DNA from: Flavobacterium sp. JAS
GTDB lineage: Bacteria > Bacteroidota > Bacteroidia > Flavobacteriales > Flavobacteriaceae
Assembly: GCF_020991455.1 (NCBI RefSeq)
Contig: NZ_JAJMOX010000022.1
Coordinates: forward strand, 1 to 36,855
Length of the DNA: 36,855 nt
Direction: 5' to 3'
Shown in pieces: positions 8,437 to 15,479 of this stretch (positions are counted from its first letter, which is position 1; every line of letters starts with the position of its first letter). Under the pieces are notes generated by a model. That model worked only from the letters and a program-made list of their open reading frames with translations, was not told the DNA's origin and searched no databases. A program made the position numbers and the translations under genes.

Positions 8437-9582
8437 TTAATAGAGACTTATTCTCTCCGAAGCTTCTCTTTTTCTTTCGTCCACTATTTTGGTATACACC
8501 TGGGTAGTCTGGATATTTTTATGACCAAGCATTTTTGATAATGTATAGATATCAGTGCCCGAATATAACTGTAGTGTTGCATAGGTATGTCTAAAGCAAT
8601 GAAAAGTAATGTGCTTGGAGATACCAGCCTTTTTGATCCAAAGCGGAATCGTACGATCGAAGTCCCATTTCTTCAAATCTTTAAATACAAGTTGAGTTCC
8701 CTGCCCGGGTTCTCCAAGAAGCTCATACGCCTGTTGGGGTATTGGCAGTGTTTCCTGGCCATTTGTCTTTTTTTGCTTAAAGCGTATATAGAAACCGTCC
8801 CCTTCAATAAATTGTATTTCTGACCATTGCAGTTTTGATATATCGGAATATCTGAGTCCAGTTAAGATTGAAAATAAACTTACCGATTTTACTATTGGAT
8901 TATTGCACTGGGTATTAAAGAGCTTTCTGGCTTCTTCTATAGTTAGAAAGTTTTTTTGTGACTCTTTCTCTGAGATACCCGGAATTGCTGCATTAATATC
9001 GGATCTTAATTTCCCTTCTTGATATGCTTTTTTGAGTGTTGCTTTGACTTTATTGAAATAACTAAGGGCAGAATTATTAGATAATTTTTTTCCATGATTT
9101 CTTTTACTTTGGGCTCTTAGCAAATACAGTCGAAATTCTTCAATTAATTGGACCGTAATTTTAGAAAACTCTATATCATTATGATTTATGAAATCTGAAA
9201 AATATCCAATTGAAATAATCCATATCTGATAATTATTACCATTTCTTTTCTCTGCCTCGTTTTTAAAGTAGTCAAGAAAAGATTCTGCAGCGATCTCTTG
9301 CAGCAAGAGCTGTTCTTTTTCAAATTCACTATAAATATTATCCTTATTATACTCGGTTTGTCTTCTTATTTTTATGAGTTCGGCAATTCTTAATGTCTCT
9401 TCATTCGATATTTTTTCAACCGCATTTTTTGGTTTTTCATGCAAGTAGAGTTTTAAAAATTCACGTCTGGTAAGTTGTTTGGTGTGCACGTGCTTTACCG
9501 GAGGATAAAAATCCAGGTATAAACTTTGCAAGCCTTTAGAAATAGGCTTTTTTCTAAGTGTTATATTAATTTTTTGTGCCAT
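8437..9582 (-). CDS. Tyrosine recombinase (ICE integrase)
   Basis: A 381-residue site-specific integrase. The N-terminal arm-binding domain covers about residues 1-50, the SAM-like core-binding domain about 95-200, and the catalytic domain 210-370. Catalytic residues are visible: Arg244 (TGLRYSD), Lys near 272 (QKKTNGQE), His328 and Arg331 (HCFRH), His354 (LGHKN) and nucleophile Tyr363 (TQVYTK). The set is complete, so the enzyme is probably active. It lies convergent to the element's cargo and 5 bp after the zinc-finger/HTH gene with which it shares an operon. It should catalyse integration and excision at an att site in the 250 bp next to mnmE. Confidence 0.93.
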   Translation of the reverse strand: MAQKINITLRKKPISKGLQSLYLDFYPPVKHVHTKQLTRREFLKLYLHEKPKNAVEKISNEETLRIAELIKIRRQTEYNKDNIYSEFEKEQLLLQEIAAESFLDYFKNEAEKRNGNNYQIWIISIGYFSDFINHNDIEFSKITVQLIEEFRLYLLRAQSKRNHGKKLSNNSALSYFNKVKATLKKAYQEGKLRSDINAAIPGISEKESQKNFLTIEEARKLFNTQCNNPIVKSVSLFSILTGLRYSDISKLQWSEIQFIEGDGFYIRFKQKKTNGQETLPIPQQAYELLGEPGQGTQLVFKDLKKWDFDRTIPLWIKKAGISKHITFHCFRHTYATLQLYSGTDIYTLSKMLGHKNIQTTQVYTKIVDERKREASERISLY

Positions 9583-9587
9583 GATAA

Positions 9588-10157
9588 TTACTTTTTAAAT
9601 ATTGTTTCAATATCAGCCTTGGCTACATAAGTAAATTTTCCTTTGGTAAATTTGTGGATGTTATTTCGCTTGATAATGTTATACAGCGCTCCATTTGAAA
9701 TATTAAACTTTTGCTGAATCTCTGTAATGGTATAACAATCTGCTATCTCAGCATTTATTTTCTTTTCTTTAGGACGTATTATTATTTCACAATTCGATTC
9801 AATTAACTGAAATAGTGCATCAATTTCTGATCTTTTGATTACGGTCATTCTTTGCGAGAAATTATATGCTGCAATTTTATTTTCATTTATTAAACGGTAT
9901 ATAGTCATTGTGGAAAAACCCAGAAGCAAAGAAACCTCTTTGACAGTTAAAAATTCTTTGTCTTTAAGTTCAAGAATTGGTTTGCTTTTAATAGTTATTG
10001 TTTCAAGATTGCTAGTCGCAATTTTTTGCTGTCTTGTCCTTTTTTTGTAAGCTTTACTGCCGCAGGTTAAAGAACAAAACTTTGTCTTTGTTGTTTTTGC
10101 AGTAAATTCCTTTTCGCAAAACTGGCAGATTCTTGTAACTTGTATATTTGAGCTCAT
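9588..10157 (-). CDS. Zinc-finger/double-HTH protein, candidate recombination directionality factor
   Basis: A 189-residue protein. Residues 11-33 have a Cys-rich knuckle (C-x2-C then C-x3-C: ICQFCEKEF and FCSLTC). Residues about 68-110 hold one excisionase-type HTH (LTVKEVSLLLGFSTMTIYRL) and residues about 142-189 a second (TITEIQQKFNISNGALYNII). Two tandem HTH units plus a zinc knuckle suggest binding to repeated DNA sites, and the phased TTAAG repeats lie 43-67 bp upstream of its start. It is co-transcribed with the integrase (5 bp gap), which fits an excisionase or regulator of int. No experimental homologue is known to me. Confidence 0.75.
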   Translation of the reverse strand: MSSNIQVTRICQFCEKEFTAKTTKTKFCSLTCGSKAYKKRTRQQKIATSNLETITIKSKPILELKDKEFLTVKEVSLLLGFSTMTIYRLINENKIAAYNFSQRMTVIKRSEIDALFQLIESNCEIIIRPKEKKINAEIADCYTITEIQQKFNISNGALYNIIKRNNIHKFTKGKFTYVAKADIETIFKK

Positions 10158-10199
10158 CTTTTTGGTAATTTGCCCCCAATTTTTTCTAAATAAGGATAC

Positions 10200-10224
10200 T
10201 TAAGTATATTTAAGTCAACTTAAG
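10200..10224. repeat. Three TTAAG direct repeats at exact 10-bp spacing
   Basis: TTAAG occurs at 10200, 10210 and 10220, the same face of the helix each time, upstream of the zinc-finger/HTH gene. This is a good candidate binding site for that HTH protein (autoregulation) or for the recombination complex. Confidence 0.5.
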
Positions 10225-10273
10225 CCCCATAATTTGTCCAATTTTCATTTCGTTTGTAATAAACTGATTTTGA

Positions 10274-10291
10274 GGTACAATGAAGGTACAA
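10274..10291. repeat. GGTACAA direct repeat pair, 11-bp spacing; possible integrase arm sites
   Basis: GGTACAA occurs at 10274-10280 and 10285-10291, five bases from the degenerate copy of the mnmE tail. Paired short repeats next to a core site are what arm-type sites of tyrosine recombinases look like. The binding protein is inferred, not shown. Confidence 0.45.
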
Positions 10292-10295
10292 AAAT

Positions 10296-10315
10296 ATGCA
10301 AAAAATGATATTCCC
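10296..10315. other. Degenerate copy of the mnmE 3' end; candidate att core relic
   Basis: ATGCAAAAAATGATATTCCC shares its outer nine bases on each side with 10421-10446, which encodes the last codons of mnmE, but lacks six internal bases. The match suggests a core-type att sequence or a relic of an earlier integration at this site. The other element end, needed to confirm this, is outside the window. Confidence 0.4.
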
Positions 10316-10338
10316 TCCAAAAAAGAAAAGGGTATAAA

Positions 10339-10369
10339 AAAATGCTATAATGTTTATTTATAGCATTTT
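10339..10369 (-). terminator. Hairpin downstream of mnmE, probable terminator
   Basis: A perfect 12-bp stem (AAAATGCTATAA with its complement) closes a 7-base loop. On the minus strand it is followed by a run of T, so it can terminate mnmE transcription 40-70 bp after the stop codon. The stem is A/T-rich, so strength is uncertain. Confidence 0.55.
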
Positions 10370-10410
10370 AACGTTTTATTTAGTAGTGTGTTTTGTATTG
10401 TTTTACCGTC

Positions 10411-11811
10411 TTATTTTCCGATGCAAAAATTAGCAAAGATATTCCCCAACAATTCATCGTTAGAGACCTGACCTGTAATCAACCCAAATTGATACAAAGC
10501 CTCGCGAATATCTAGTGCAATTAAGTCACTTGAAAGATTTGTTTCAAGACCATATTTTACTTTTTGAATTTCATCTAAAGCTTTAAGTAAAGAGTCGTAA
10601 TGTCTTGTATTGGTAACAATTGTTTCATTGTTACGAAGAGCACCGGTATTTACAAAAGAAAGTAATTCATTCTTTAATTCATCAACACCAATTTTCTCTT
10701 TGGCAGAAATCAATAAAAGTTTTGCATTTAAATTTTCAAGCTTCGTTGTGATGTTTGAAACTTCGTCAGTAGACAATATATCTTTTTTATTTACTACAAT
10801 CACCAAAGGTTTTAATGGATATTTGTTTTTGATTTGTTCAATTTCAGAAACAAACTCGGAACTTGAAACCTGAAATTTTAAACCATCAAATAAATAAATC
10901 ACAACCTGAGCCTGATCAATTTTTTCGAAAGTTTTTTTGATTCCGATACTTTCTACAACATCTTTAGTTTCACGGATTCCGGCCGTGTCAATAAATCTGA
11001 AACCAATTCCGCCAATCACCAATTCATCTTCGATAGTATCACGAGTCGTTCCGGCAATGTCAGAAACAATAGCACGTTCTTCGTTTAATAAAGCATTTAG
11101 TAATGTTGATTTTCCAACGTTTGGTTCTCCGACAATAGCAACAGGAATTCCGTTTTTGATAACATTTCCAACGGCAAATGAATCGATTAAACGTTTTAAA
11201 ACAAACTCAATTCTGTTTAATAATTCGTGAAATTGAGTTCTGTCGGCAAATTCTACATCTTCTTCCGCAAAATCCAACTCAAGTTCAATTAACGAAGCAA
11301 AATTTAAAAGTTCTTCGCGTAGTTTTGCAATTTCATTACTAAAACCACCACGCATTTGCTGCATGGCAATTTGGTGTGAAGCTTCATTATCTGACGAGAT
11401 TAAGTCGGCAACAGCTTCTGCCTGCGATAAATCCAGTTTTCCGTTCAGGAAAGCTCTAAGCGTAAATTCACCTGCATCAGCCATTCGACAGCCTTTTCTC
11501 AATAATAACTGAATAATTTGCTGCTGAATATATGTAGATCCGTGACAAGAAATTTCGATCGTATTTTCGCCCGTATAAGAATTTGGTCCTTTAAAAACCG
11601 AAACTAAAACTTCATCAAGTGTTTTTGCATCATCAACAATATGACCCAAATGCAAAGTATGAGTTTTTTGCTTGGTTAAATCTTTGTCTTTGATGGATTT
11701 AAAAACCGAATTTCCGATAGTAATAGCGTTAGAACCTGAAATACGAATGATAGCAATAGCTCCAGCTCCGGACGGAGTAGCCAATGCAACTATAGAATCT
11801 TGATTTATCAT
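10411..11811 (-). CDS. mnmE: tRNA modification GTPase MnmE (TrmE)
   Basis: A 466-residue protein with the N-terminal folate-binding domain (DSIVALATPSGAGAIAIIR, then GEFTLRAFLNGKLDLSQAEA), a central G domain with GEPNVGKST (G1), DTAGI (G3) and NKKD (G4), and the C-terminal helical domain ending in the catalytic FCIGK. With MnmG it forms the cmnm5 modification at U34 of several tRNAs. The start was set at 11811 (MINQDSIVALATP) because family members begin there. A longer in-frame reading to 11880 would include the promoter. The 3' end is the likely integration target of the element to its left. Confidence 0.95.
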   Translation of the reverse strand: MINQDSIVALATPSGAGAIAIIRISGSNAITIGNSVFKSIKDKDLTKQKTHTLHLGHIVDDAKTLDEVLVSVFKGPNSYTGENTIEISCHGSTYIQQQIIQLLLRKGCRMADAGEFTLRAFLNGKLDLSQAEAVADLISSDNEASHQIAMQQMRGGFSNEIAKLREELLNFASLIELELDFAEEDVEFADRTQFHELLNRIEFVLKRLIDSFAVGNVIKNGIPVAIVGEPNVGKSTLLNALLNEERAIVSDIAGTTRDTIEDELVIGGIGFRFIDTAGIRETKDVVESIGIKKTFEKIDQAQVVIYLFDGLKFQVSSSEFVSEIEQIKNKYPLKPLVIVVNKKDILSTDEVSNITTKLENLNAKLLLISAKEKIGVDELKNELLSFVNTGALRNNETIVTNTRHYDSLLKALDEIQKVKYGLETNLSSDLIALDIREALYQFGLITGQVSNDELLGNIFANFCIGK

Positions 11812-11815
11812 TTTG

Positions 11816-11846
11816 CAAAGGTATAAAAAAGCCATAAAGATAACAA
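11816..11846 (-). promoter_or_regulatory. mnmE promoter, candidate leaderless
   Basis: On the minus strand TTG (11846-11844), 20 bases, then TACCTTTG (11823-11816) match the Bacteroidetes consensus. Only four bases separate the -7 box from the mnmE ATG, so transcription should begin at or very near the start codon. Confidence 0.6.
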
Positions 11847-11921
11847 CCTGAACTGAATCTGAAAATGAGAATTTTACCAATCTGAAATTTGTATTTTAAG
11901 AAATTATTAATTGTTAAAATA

Positions 11922-11935
11922 CTGATAATTATCAG
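11922..11935. promoter_or_regulatory. FNR/CRP-like palindrome upstream of the universal stress gene
   Basis: CTGATAATTATCAG is a perfect 14-bp palindrome with the TGAT-N4-ATCA core of FNR/CRP-family sites. Its centre (11928.5) is roughly 42-44 bp upstream of the start expected from the TAAATTTG box at 11958-11965, the class II activator position. Confidence 0.55.
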
Positions 11936-11936
11936 G

Positions 11937-11965
11937 TTGTTTTGTTTTTAGAATGATTAAATTTG
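11937..11965 (+). promoter_or_regulatory. Promoter of the universal stress protein gene
   Basis: TTG (11937-11939), an 18-base spacer and TAAATTTG (11958-11965) fit the flavobacterial consensus. The ATG is 28 bp further on. The palindrome at 11922-11935 abuts the -33 element. Confidence 0.65.
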
Positions 11966-11993
11966 AGTAAACAAACCTCTAATCTCAAATAAA

Positions 11994-12827
11994 ATGAAAA
12001 AGATATTATTTCCAACAGATTTTTCTGAAGCAGCAACAAATGCTTTTGTTCATGCTTTAGAATTTGCTAAAATCGTTAATGCAGAACTTGTTTTGTTGCA
12101 TACTTTTGAGATTCCTGTTTATGACAGTCAGTTTTTTCCTGAAAACTATGCTTCAATATATAGCTCGATCGAATTGGCAAAATTTGAAATGTTTAAGGAT
12201 GAAATTCCAAAACTTAGAGCCATTGCTGCCGACCGAAAATTAGATGATATTGTAATAAAACACCGTTTAATGGATGGTGATTTGATTTTTAATCTAAAAA
12301 ATGCAGTCGAAGAAGATAAGATCGATTTCGTTATAATGGGAACTTCAGGGGTTTCAGACTGGACAAAATTCTTTCTTGGATCAAACACAAGTTCTGTAAT
12401 TTCAGAAGTTAAGGTGCCGGTTTTATGCATTCCGGCAGACGCAAAATTCAAGAAAATTAAAACAATTGCTTTTACAACCCGTTACCGCGAAAAAGATAAG
12501 GAAGAACTAAGAAAAGTATTGGCAATTGCAAGAAAAACAAATGCAAAAATAAAAAGCTTATACGTTAGAACTTCAAATTCAGATGTTTCAGATGCAACGA
12601 TTAAAGAATGGGAAAAAGAATTTGCAAATGATAATGTCGAGTTTCTGGTATTACCAAGTGATGAAGTCAAAGAAACTATTCTTGATTTTATACTTTATAA
12701 AGACATTGATGTTCTGACCACTATAACACATAAAAGATCTTTCTTTGAGAGTATTTTTGAATCTAGTTTTTCAAAGAAAATTACCAAAGAAGTTTCTATA
12801 CCTGTTTTAGTAATGCACGAAACCTAA
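11994..12827 (+). CDS. Universal stress protein, two tandem UspA domains
   Basis: A 277-residue cytoplasmic protein of two Usp domains (about 1-142 and 150-277). The first starts KKILFPTDFSEAA and carries the nucleotide-binding pattern G-x2-G-x9-G-S (GTSGVSDWTKFFLGS, residues 116-130), so it probably binds ATP. The second domain lacks this loop and ends VSIPVLVMHE. Usp proteins respond to starvation, redox or oxygen change. The precise role varies. Regulation by an FNR/CRP-type activator is suggested by the palindrome in front of its promoter. It stands as its own unit, 68 bp before the next gene. Confidence 0.9.
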   Translation: MKKILFPTDFSEAATNAFVHALEFAKIVNAELVLLHTFEIPVYDSQFFPENYASIYSSIELAKFEMFKDEIPKLRAIAADRKLDDIVIKHRLMDGDLIFNLKNAVEEDKIDFVIMGTSGVSDWTKFFLGSNTSSVISEVKVPVLCIPADAKFKKIKTIAFTTRYREKDKEELRKVLAIARKTNAKIKSLYVRTSNSDVSDATIKEWEKEFANDNVEFLVLPSDEVKETILDFILYKDIDVLTTITHKRSFFESIFESSFSKKITKEVSIPVLVMHET

Positions 12828-12846
12828 AATCTAGTATCGTTGATGA

Positions 12847-12875
12847 TAAATTTGTAAGTGTAAAACCTATATTTG
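12847..12875 (+). promoter_or_regulatory. Two -7 boxes before the MutS-like gene
   Basis: TAAATTTG (12847-12854) and TATATTTG (12868-12875) both match TAnnTTTG. The second is 20 bp before the ATG at 12896. A well-spaced TTG is missing for both, so which one is used is open. Confidence 0.45.
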
Positions 12876-12895
12876 TATTTCATTAAATTTTAAAA

Positions 12896-14668
12896 ATGGA
12901 AGCATATCAAAATAAAGTCGAACACTATACCACACTTTTTAATAAAATCAATAAAAGATACAACAGCATAAGTATTCTACGTCTTTTAAGCGTTTTTCTT
13001 TGTTTGTTTTTACTGTTTTACTACTTAAAAACAAATGAAATTCTTTACGTAGTTTTTGCTTTTCTGTCTTTTATTGGTTTTATTTTTTTGATGAGAATTC
13101 ATTCTAAATTGTCTTTTCAAAAAGAACTCACGACCGCCATTTTAAAAATCAATCAAAAGGAAATTACGTATTTAAAAAGAGAAAAAATCCCTTTTGAAAA
13201 CGGCATAGAATTCAATGATTTTCACCATCCGTATGCTTACGATTTAGATATTTTTGGAGATCATTCCTTGTTCCAGAATATAAACAGAACAGCCACTTTT
13301 ATCGGAAAAAAAATATTAGCAAATCAATTGTTGACGTTGTTGCCTAATGAAACAATTTTAGAAAATCAGGAAGCAATAAACGAGTTAAAAACTAAAATCG
13401 ACTGGCGTCAGGATTTCCTGGCTCTAGCGATGATTAGTAATGATTCTAAAAATTCGTATGATTCTTTAATTCATTGGAATTCATTTAAAAATAATACATT
13501 ACCTAAAGTTTTAGTTGCGGCTTCAATTATTCTTCCAACATTATTCTTCGGTTTTTTAATTGCTTATTTTGTTACTTCAAAAACGATTCTATTGTCTTAT
13601 GTAACTTATATTTTTATAGCCAATATGATCGTGTTGGGGCAATCGTTTAAACGAATTCAATCTGAAATTGCTAAGGCAGACAATGTAGATAAAATCATTA
13701 AGCAATATAGTTTATTAGTTCAGAAAATTGAAACCGAAACGTTTCAATCTAAGAAGTTAATTGATCTACAGCAACAGCTTATTTTTAGAAACGCAACAGC
13801 AAGTAAACATTTAAAAGACCTTTCTGAGTTGTTTTCAAGAATGGATACCATTAACAATTTTGTTACTGCAATAGTCTTTAACGGAACATTCTTGTTTAAT
13901 CTTCATGTTTTAAAAGCACTTTTAAAATGGAAAGATAATTATTCGACCGAACTAGAAAAATGGATAGATATAATAGGAGAATTTGAAGCTTTAAATAGTT
14001 TCGCAAATTTAGCCTATAATAATCCAGATTTTGTTTTTCCTGAGATTAATTCGGAGTATAAAATTGGGTTTTCAAATTTGAGCCATCCGTTACTGAATCC
14101 AGCGACTAGAGTAGGGAATGATACTCATTTTTATCCGGAATCATTCATGATTTTAACGGGTTCAAACATGTCCGGAAAAAGTACTTTTTTAAGAAGCTTA
14201 GGAATCAATATGGTTTTAGGTGGAGTAGGCTCAGTTATTTGTGCTTCAAAGGCTAATATTCATCCACTTCCAGTTTTGGTTTCAATGCGATTATCTGATT
14301 CTTTGGCGGATAGTGAATCCTATTTCTTCGCCGAAATTAAGCGTTTAAAACAAATTATGGACGCGTTGGAGGATCAGCCCGCTTTTGTTTTATTAGACGA
14401 AATTTTAAGAGGAACAAACTCTGACGACAAACGTAATGGAACAATCGAAGTAGTCAAAAAAATCATTGCTAAAAAAGCTGTTGGAGCTATCGCAACGCAC
14501 GACATAGAAGTGTGTTTAACAACAAATGAATATCCGGAGATTTTAACCAATCAATGTTTTGAAGTCGAAATTAAAGACAACGAACTCCATTTTGATTATA
14601 AACTTAGAAAAGGAATCTGCCAAAATAAAAGCGCAACCTTCTTGATGCAGAAAATGGGAGTTATATGA
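12896..14668 (+). CDS. Membrane-anchored MutS-like ATPase
   Basis: A 590-residue protein with a C-terminal MutS domain V: Walker A TGSNMSGKST (421-430), the FFAEI/SLADSESYF signature (about 469-481), Walker B FVLLDE (497-502) and a helix with TH (ATHD, 533-536). The N-terminal part has hydrophobic segments at about 25-45, 50-67, 204-226 and 229-248, so four membrane passes are likely. It lacks the mismatch-recognition domain I of MutS1. Homologues in Bacteroidetes are annotated as 'DNA mismatch repair protein MutS', but a role in repair is not supported by the architecture. The true function is unknown. Confidence 0.85.
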   Translation: MEAYQNKVEHYTTLFNKINKRYNSISILRLLSVFLCLFLLFYYLKTNEILYVVFAFLSFIGFIFLMRIHSKLSFQKELTTAILKINQKEITYLKREKIPFENGIEFNDFHHPYAYDLDIFGDHSLFQNINRTATFIGKKILANQLLTLLPNETILENQEAINELKTKIDWRQDFLALAMISNDSKNSYDSLIHWNSFKNNTLPKVLVAASIILPTLFFGFLIAYFVTSKTILLSYVTYIFIANMIVLGQSFKRIQSEIAKADNVDKIIKQYSLLVQKIETETFQSKKLIDLQQQLIFRNATASKHLKDLSELFSRMDTINNFVTAIVFNGTFLFNLHVLKALLKWKDNYSTELEKWIDIIGEFEALNSFANLAYNNPDFVFPEINSEYKIGFSNLSHPLLNPATRVGNDTHFYPESFMILTGSNMSGKSTFLRSLGINMVLGGVGSVICASKANIHPLPVLVSMRLSDSLADSESYFFAEIKRLKQIMDALEDQPAFVLLDEILRGTNSDDKRNGTIEVVKKIIAKKAVGAIATHDIEVCLTTNEYPEILTNQCFEVEIKDNELHFDYKLRKGICQNKSATFLMQKMGVI

Positions 14669-14700
14669 TTTTAGAGCGTAGATTTTAGATTGAAGAGGAA

Positions 14701-14810
14701 AGAAGCAAGAAGCAAGATTTTAGATTTTTACTTTGTGATTACTTTGCACTCTTCGACTTCACTCAGAGTGACAATCCAGATCAAAATCTAAAATCTTGCT
14801 TCTTGCTTCT
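14701..14810. repeat. 28-bp perfect inverted repeat with 54-base spacer
   Basis: Arms 14701-14728 and 14783-14810 are perfectly complementary and contain AGAAGCAAGAAGC and ATTTTAGATTTT. The spacer holds a second stem, CACTCT (14747-14752) with AGAGTG (14765-14770). It lies between the convergent MutS-like and DsbA-like genes and could terminate both, but its size and modular make-up suggest an interspersed repeat. Confidence 0.75.
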
Positions 14811-14836
14811 TCGAATCTTGCTTCTTACATCTAAAG

Positions 14837-15466
14837 CTACTTCTGCATTTCCTTAATCGTATTCACAAAAGCCTCAACTGGCTGAGCTCCGGAAACCGCA
14901 TATTTTCGATCAAAAACAAAAAACGGAACTCCTTGCACTCCAATTTGATTTGCTTCGTGTATGTCAGCATGAACGTCGTTTAAATAAAGATTTTCATTCT
15001 CTACAACTTCTTGTACTTCTTTTGAATCTAAACCTGCCTGAACGCCTAATTCTATTAAAGTTTGCGTGTCATTTAAATCTTTTCCATCAGTAAAATAGGC
15101 TTTGAAGAAAATCTCTTCCATTTCGTCGCCAAGTTTTTTTGACTTAGCCAAATGTATAATGCGATGTGCTGTTAAAGAATTCGAGATAATCGCTTTGTCA
15201 AAATGATAATCCAAACCGACGCTTTTTGCGCGTTCTACAACACCTTTATGCATTTCTATTGATTGATCAACCGAAATACCTTTTCGTTCAGCAAGAAACG
15301 TATAAACGTCTTTTTCTGATTGTGGTGTAATAGTTGGATCGAGTTGAAAACTTTTCCACTCAATTTCAAATTCTCCATTTGGAAACTCAGCTAAAGCTGT
15401 TTCCAGTTGTCTTTTTCCGATATAACAAAACGGACACATGATGTCCGACCAAATTTCTATTTTCAT
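14837..15466 (-). CDS. DsbA-family oxidoreductase (FrnE-like)
   Basis: A 209-residue thioredoxin-fold protein without signal peptide, so cytoplasmic. The N-terminal strand MKIEIWSDIMCPFCYIGK has the redox pair C11-P-F-C14. The helical insertion spans about 60-150, and the cis-proline loop is GVQGVPFFVFD (about 176-186). The family includes FrnE and 2-hydroxychromene-2-carboxylate isomerase-like enzymes, which act in thiol-disulphide exchange or stress response. The natural substrate is unknown. A TAACTTTG box ends four bases before the ATG, so the mRNA may be leaderless. Confidence 0.88.
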   Translation of the reverse strand: MKIEIWSDIMCPFCYIGKRQLETALAEFPNGEFEIEWKSFQLDPTITPQSEKDVYTFLAERKGISVDQSIEMHKGVVERAKSVGLDYHFDKAIISNSLTAHRIIHLAKSKKLGDEMEEIFFKAYFTDGKDLNDTQTLIELGVQAGLDSKEVQEVVENENLYLNDVHADIHEANQIGVQGVPFFVFDRKYAVSGAQPVEAFVNTIKEMQK

Positions 15467-15470
15467 ATTA

Positions 15471-15478
15471 CAAAGTTA
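15471..15478 (-). promoter_or_regulatory. -7 box abutting the DsbA-like start codon
   Basis: On the minus strand TAACTTTG is followed by four bases and then the ATG (15466). No TTG lies at the usual -33 distance. The same -7-to-ATG spacing is seen at mnmE, again predicting a leaderless or near-leaderless mRNA. Confidence 0.45.
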
Positions 15479-15479
15479 A

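Noticed and set aside
8587..8823. 78-residue plus-strand ORF inside the integrase gene
   Set aside because: A frame shadow of the integrase; the minus-strand protein has all catalytic residues.
10158..10410. tRNA gene as the integration target
   Set aside because: No tRNA-like sequence is present; the mnmE tail match is the only target-like feature.
11812..11880. Longer N-terminus for MnmE starting at 11880
   Set aside because: The extra residues are unlike the family and would be encoded across the predicted promoter.
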